This document shows, one piece after another, positions 6,835 to 8,076 of a DNA stretch of 8,076 nucleotides. Each line of letters starts with the position of its first letter. Position 1 is the stretch's first letter. The notes under the pieces were generated by a model, which saw only the letters and a list, made by a program, of their open reading frames with translations, searched no databases and was not told the DNA's origin. The DNA is from a bacterium (GTDB lineage: Bacteria; Planctomycetota; UBA11346): positions 1-8,076 of the forward strand of contig JAIFKN010000228.1 of the NCBI GenBank assembly GCA_020049615.1, read 5' to 3'. The position numbers and the translations under genes are program-made.

Positions 6835-6836
6835 AA

Positions 6837-6924
6837 CTGAAAGGCGGGTCGGGAACGACGGGAGGGATCGGCCGCCGTGCGACCCCATCCTCCTCCCTTC
6901 CGACGTTCCCGACGCGCCGTTCAG
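6837..6924. repeat. 31-bp imperfect inverted repeat overlapping the PAP2 stop codon
   Basis: The left arm, 6837-6867, and the right arm, 6894-6924, match as reverse complements at 27 of 31 positions. The core GTCGGGAACG (6848-6857) pairs perfectly with CGTTCCCGAC. The spacer is 26 bp. The right arm includes the TGA stop of the PAP2 gene (6921-6923 on the plus strand). A stem this long could end or stabilise the PAP2 transcript, or be a copy of a dispersed palindromic or miniature inverted-repeat element. No target-site duplication is obvious and no T-run follows. Confidence 0.6.
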
Positions 6925-7463
6925 ACTGGTACCCCGATCGCGGCCGCAACCGCGACTGAAAGCCAGGCGATGACAGCGCCAAGCATGCCGCCGGCGATGA
7001 CGTCGCTGGGGAAGTGGAGACCGAGGATCAGCCGCGAGGCCGCCACCAGGGCGGTGAAGGGCCAGACCAGCCAGCCGAGCACCGGCGCATGCGCGGTCAC
7101 CACCACGCTGAAGGCGATGGCATGCAGGGTGTGCCCCGAAGGGAACGAAAAACGATCAAGTGGAGCAACGGTCAGGATCAGGCCATCCCGGACGGCAGAT
7201 GGGCGTGGACGGCGAATGCCGCGCTTCAGCAGCGTGTAGATCAGCGTACCCGAGAGGCCCGCGCCCGCCATCGCCGAGACGGCAGGCGCGGCGCCGTACC
7301 CTTCGACCATCAGGAGGGCCACCGCGAGCGCGTACCAGAACCAGCCATCACCCAGCCGGCTGGCCCAAGCGAAGATGACGCGGCACTGGCGCTGGCTGTT
7401 GGCCCGGTTGCTGCCTGCGGTCGCATCGAGGTCGAAGCGGGCAAGGGTCTCGATCCAGGCCAT
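6921..7463 (-). CDS. PAP2-family membrane phosphatase (phosphatidate or related lipid phosphatase)
   Basis: This 180-residue membrane protein has the complete three-part PAP2 signature: KX6RP at residues 80-88 (KRGIRRPRP), SFPSGHT with PSGH at 108-111, and SRX5HX3D at 143-154 (SRLILGLHFPSD), with H111 and H150 catalytic. Hydrophobic segments near 40-54, 60-78, 113-125, 128-142 and 154-176 fit a five- to six-helix enzyme with its active site facing the periplasm. Family members remove phosphate from phosphatidate, phosphatidylglycerophosphate or undecaprenyl pyrophosphate; beside plcP and btaA, making diacylglycerol is an attractive but unproven role. ATG at 7463 is chosen over the open frame to 7589 because the very strong site GGAGGGAGGAG lies just upstream (7478-7468). 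It reads toward plcP across a 283-bp gap, with its own Pho-box-like pair. Confidence 0.85.
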   Translation of the reverse strand: MAWIETLARFDLDATAGSNRANSQRQCRVIFAWASRLGDGWFWYALAVALLMVEGYGAAPAVSAMAGAGLSGTLIYTLLKRGIRRPRPSAVRDGLILTVAPLDRFSFPSGHTLHAIAFSVVVTAHAPVLGWLVWPFTALVAASRLILGLHFPSDVIAGGMLGAVIAWLSVAVAAAIGVPV

Positions 7464-7500
7464 GTGCTCCTCCCTCCGTAGCCATGTTGTGCAGAGCCAT

Positions 7501-7518
7501 GTGAACCCCTGATGAAGG
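7501..7518 (-). promoter_or_regulatory. Candidate Pho box for the PAP2 phosphatase
   Basis: On the minus strand, CCTTCAT (7518-7512) and GGTTCAC (7507-7501) are separated by 4 bp. Both units have an intact TTCAY core and match units before the lipoprotein gene except at the last base. The pair ends 37 nt before the ATG, leaving room for a -10 element and the strong ribosome-binding site. Confidence 0.5.
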
Positions 7519-7592
7519 CTGGACGTGGCGTGGCCGCAGGTGCATGGCAGGGTGTTGAGCCCTCGTCTGCGGCTCGATCGCGCTTGCACAGC

Positions 7593-7620
7593 GGCCTACG
7601 CCATGGGCATAGGCGTGGCC
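7593..7620. other. Dyad in the PAP2-phnM divergent region
   Basis: GGCC (7593-7596) and ACGCC (7598-7602) pair with GGCGT (7612-7616) and GGCC (7617-7620), with one bulged T and a nine-base loop: nine base pairs in all. It lies between the two predicted Pho boxes, 11 bp before the phnM box. It might be a regulator site or an RNA hairpin; there is no further support. Confidence 0.3.
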
Positions 7621-7631
7621 AAGCGCTGACG

Positions 7632-7649
7632 GGTTCATCCATTCTTGAT
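7632..7649 (+). promoter_or_regulatory. Candidate Pho box for phnM
   Basis: GGTTCAT (7632-7638) and TCTTGAT (7643-7649) are separated by 4 bp and mirror the glycosyltransferase pair (GATTCAT, TCTTGAC). The pair ends 21 nt before the ATG at 7671, the same distance as at btaA and the glycosyltransferase, with a -10-like CAGCGT at 7659-7664. Confidence 0.5.
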
Positions 7650-7670
7650 CGGATCGGGCAGCGTGTGCCC

Positions 7671-8076
7671 ATGCGACGCACCCTGGTCGGTGGAACCGTG
7701 CTCCTTGGCGATCTCCTCGTTCCTGATGCAACCGTCTCCATCGACGGCGAGCGCATCGTCGCGGTCGGTCATCCGGTCGGCAGTTCGGCGCAGATCGATG
7801 CGCGCGGGCTGCTCGTTCTACCAGGCATCGTCGACCTGCACGCCGATGCCATCGAACGGGCCCTGGAGCCGCGTCATGGGGTGCGAGTACCCCTGCCGGT
7901 GGCGCTGGCCGAGCATGACGGCTGGCTGCTGGCCAACGGCATCACCACCTGCTTCATCTCGCTGACCGATGGATTCGAGCCGGGTTTGCGCAGCCGCGAA
8001 CTGATCCGCAGCGTCATATCCGCCGTGCATGATCCCGCGATCAGGCTGTCGGCCCGCTCTCCGGTCCACCTGCGAC
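7671..8076 (+). CDS. phnM: PhnM-like amidohydrolase (alpha-D-ribose 1-methylphosphonate 5-triphosphate diphosphatase), 5' part
   Basis: The first 135 codons are present, open at the right edge. The N-terminal beta-rich part (VSIDGERIVAVG, then GLLVLPGIVDLHADAIER) is the start of an amidohydrolase with metal ligands H57 and D59 in an H-x-D form rather than the common H-x-H. The following EPRHGVRVPLPVAL, AEHDGWLLANGITT and EPGLRSRELI stretches match PhnM. In the C-P lyase pathway PhnM removes pyrophosphate from the methylphosphonate ribose triphosphate intermediate. ATG at 7671 lies 21 nt after a Pho-box-like pair; GTG at 7665 is possible, and no good ribosome-binding site is seen. Other phn genes, if any, lie beyond the window. 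A stand-alone PhnM relative with another phosphoester substrate cannot be excluded. Confidence 0.78.
   Translation, partial: MRRTLVGGTVLLGDLLVPDATVSIDGERIVAVGHPVGSSAQIDARGLLVLPGIVDLHADAIERALEPRHGVRVPLPVALAEHDGWLLANGITTCFISLTDGFEPGLRSRELIRSVISAVHDPAIRLSARSPVHLR

Larger units (their letters stand above)
6638..6920. other. 283-bp GC-rich structured spacer between PAP2 and plcP
   Basis: No convincing gene is seen; the open frames crossing it are high-GC shadows. It holds the plcP promoter region at the left end, two small perfect hairpins (6721-6750 and 6818-6834) and most of a large imperfect inverted repeat (6837-6924). The two genes on either side read in the same direction (minus), so this may be a 3' untranslated or terminator region for PAP2, a separately transcribed RNA, or a repeat element. 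Confidence 0.5.

Noticed and set aside
6897..6929. Translation reading FPTRRSD, like a known sequencing-adapter artefact
   Set aside because: The bases do not match the adapter (no ACACGACGCTCTTCC run) and the stretch is an arm of the inverted repeat; the resemblance is chance.
6638..6982. N-terminal extension of plcP by 115 codons (open frame to 6982)
   Set aside because: The extension is Arg/Pro-rich, runs through hairpins and into the PAP2 gene, and similarity to the family begins at the ATG at 6637, which has a ribosome-binding site.
7464..7589. N-terminal extension of the PAP2 protein by 42 codons
   Set aside because: The extension looks like translated intergenic DNA, while ATG 7463 has a very strong ribosome-binding site directly before it.

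Overview
The window is a high-GC (roughly 65% by eye), densely packed stretch of a Gram-negative bacterial chromosome. One gene carries a lipoprotein signal with a lipobox, and the phoU-phoB-phoR order and lipid genes resemble those of proteobacteria. The phylum cannot be fixed from the sequence alone, because several other high-GC phyla also carry betaine-lipid genes. No RNA gene, CRISPR array, transposase or phage gene is visible.

Layout, left to right: the last 31 codons of phoU (+); phoB (+); phoR (+, overlapping phoB); a small lipoprotein of unknown function (+); a convergent hairpin; a GT4 glycosyltransferase (-). A 102-bp divergent promoter region then leads to btaA and btaB (+, overlapping), which encode the two betaine-lipid synthesis enzymes. 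btaB converges with only 4 bp to spare on plcP (-), a PlcP-type metallophosphoesterase. A 283-bp structured spacer follows, then a PAP2 phosphatase (-), a 207-bp divergent region, and the 5' part of a phnM-like amidohydrolase (+) that runs off the end.

The genes make sense together as a phosphate-starvation regulator placed beside its membrane-lipid remodelling program. PhoU, PhoR and PhoB sense and transduce phosphate status. PlcP can strip head groups from phospholipids to give diacylglycerol, and the PAP2 enzyme may add diacylglycerol from phosphatidate. BtaA and BtaB convert diacylglycerol into a phosphorus-free betaine lipid, and the glycosyltransferase probably makes a phosphorus-free glycolipid from the same pool. 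PhnM points to phosphonate use.

The most striking observation is not a gene. Upstream of every predicted transcription unit after phoR (lipoprotein, glycosyltransferase, btaAB, plcP, PAP2, phnM) there are 7-bp units resembling TTCAY, spaced exactly 11 bp apart and oriented toward the gene. This is the geometry of PhoB-binding Pho boxes. At btaA, the glycosyltransferase and phnM the last unit ends exactly 21 nt before the start codon, which also settles start choice and hints at leaderless transcripts. The regulatory reading is inferred from motif and spacing; none of it has been tested here.
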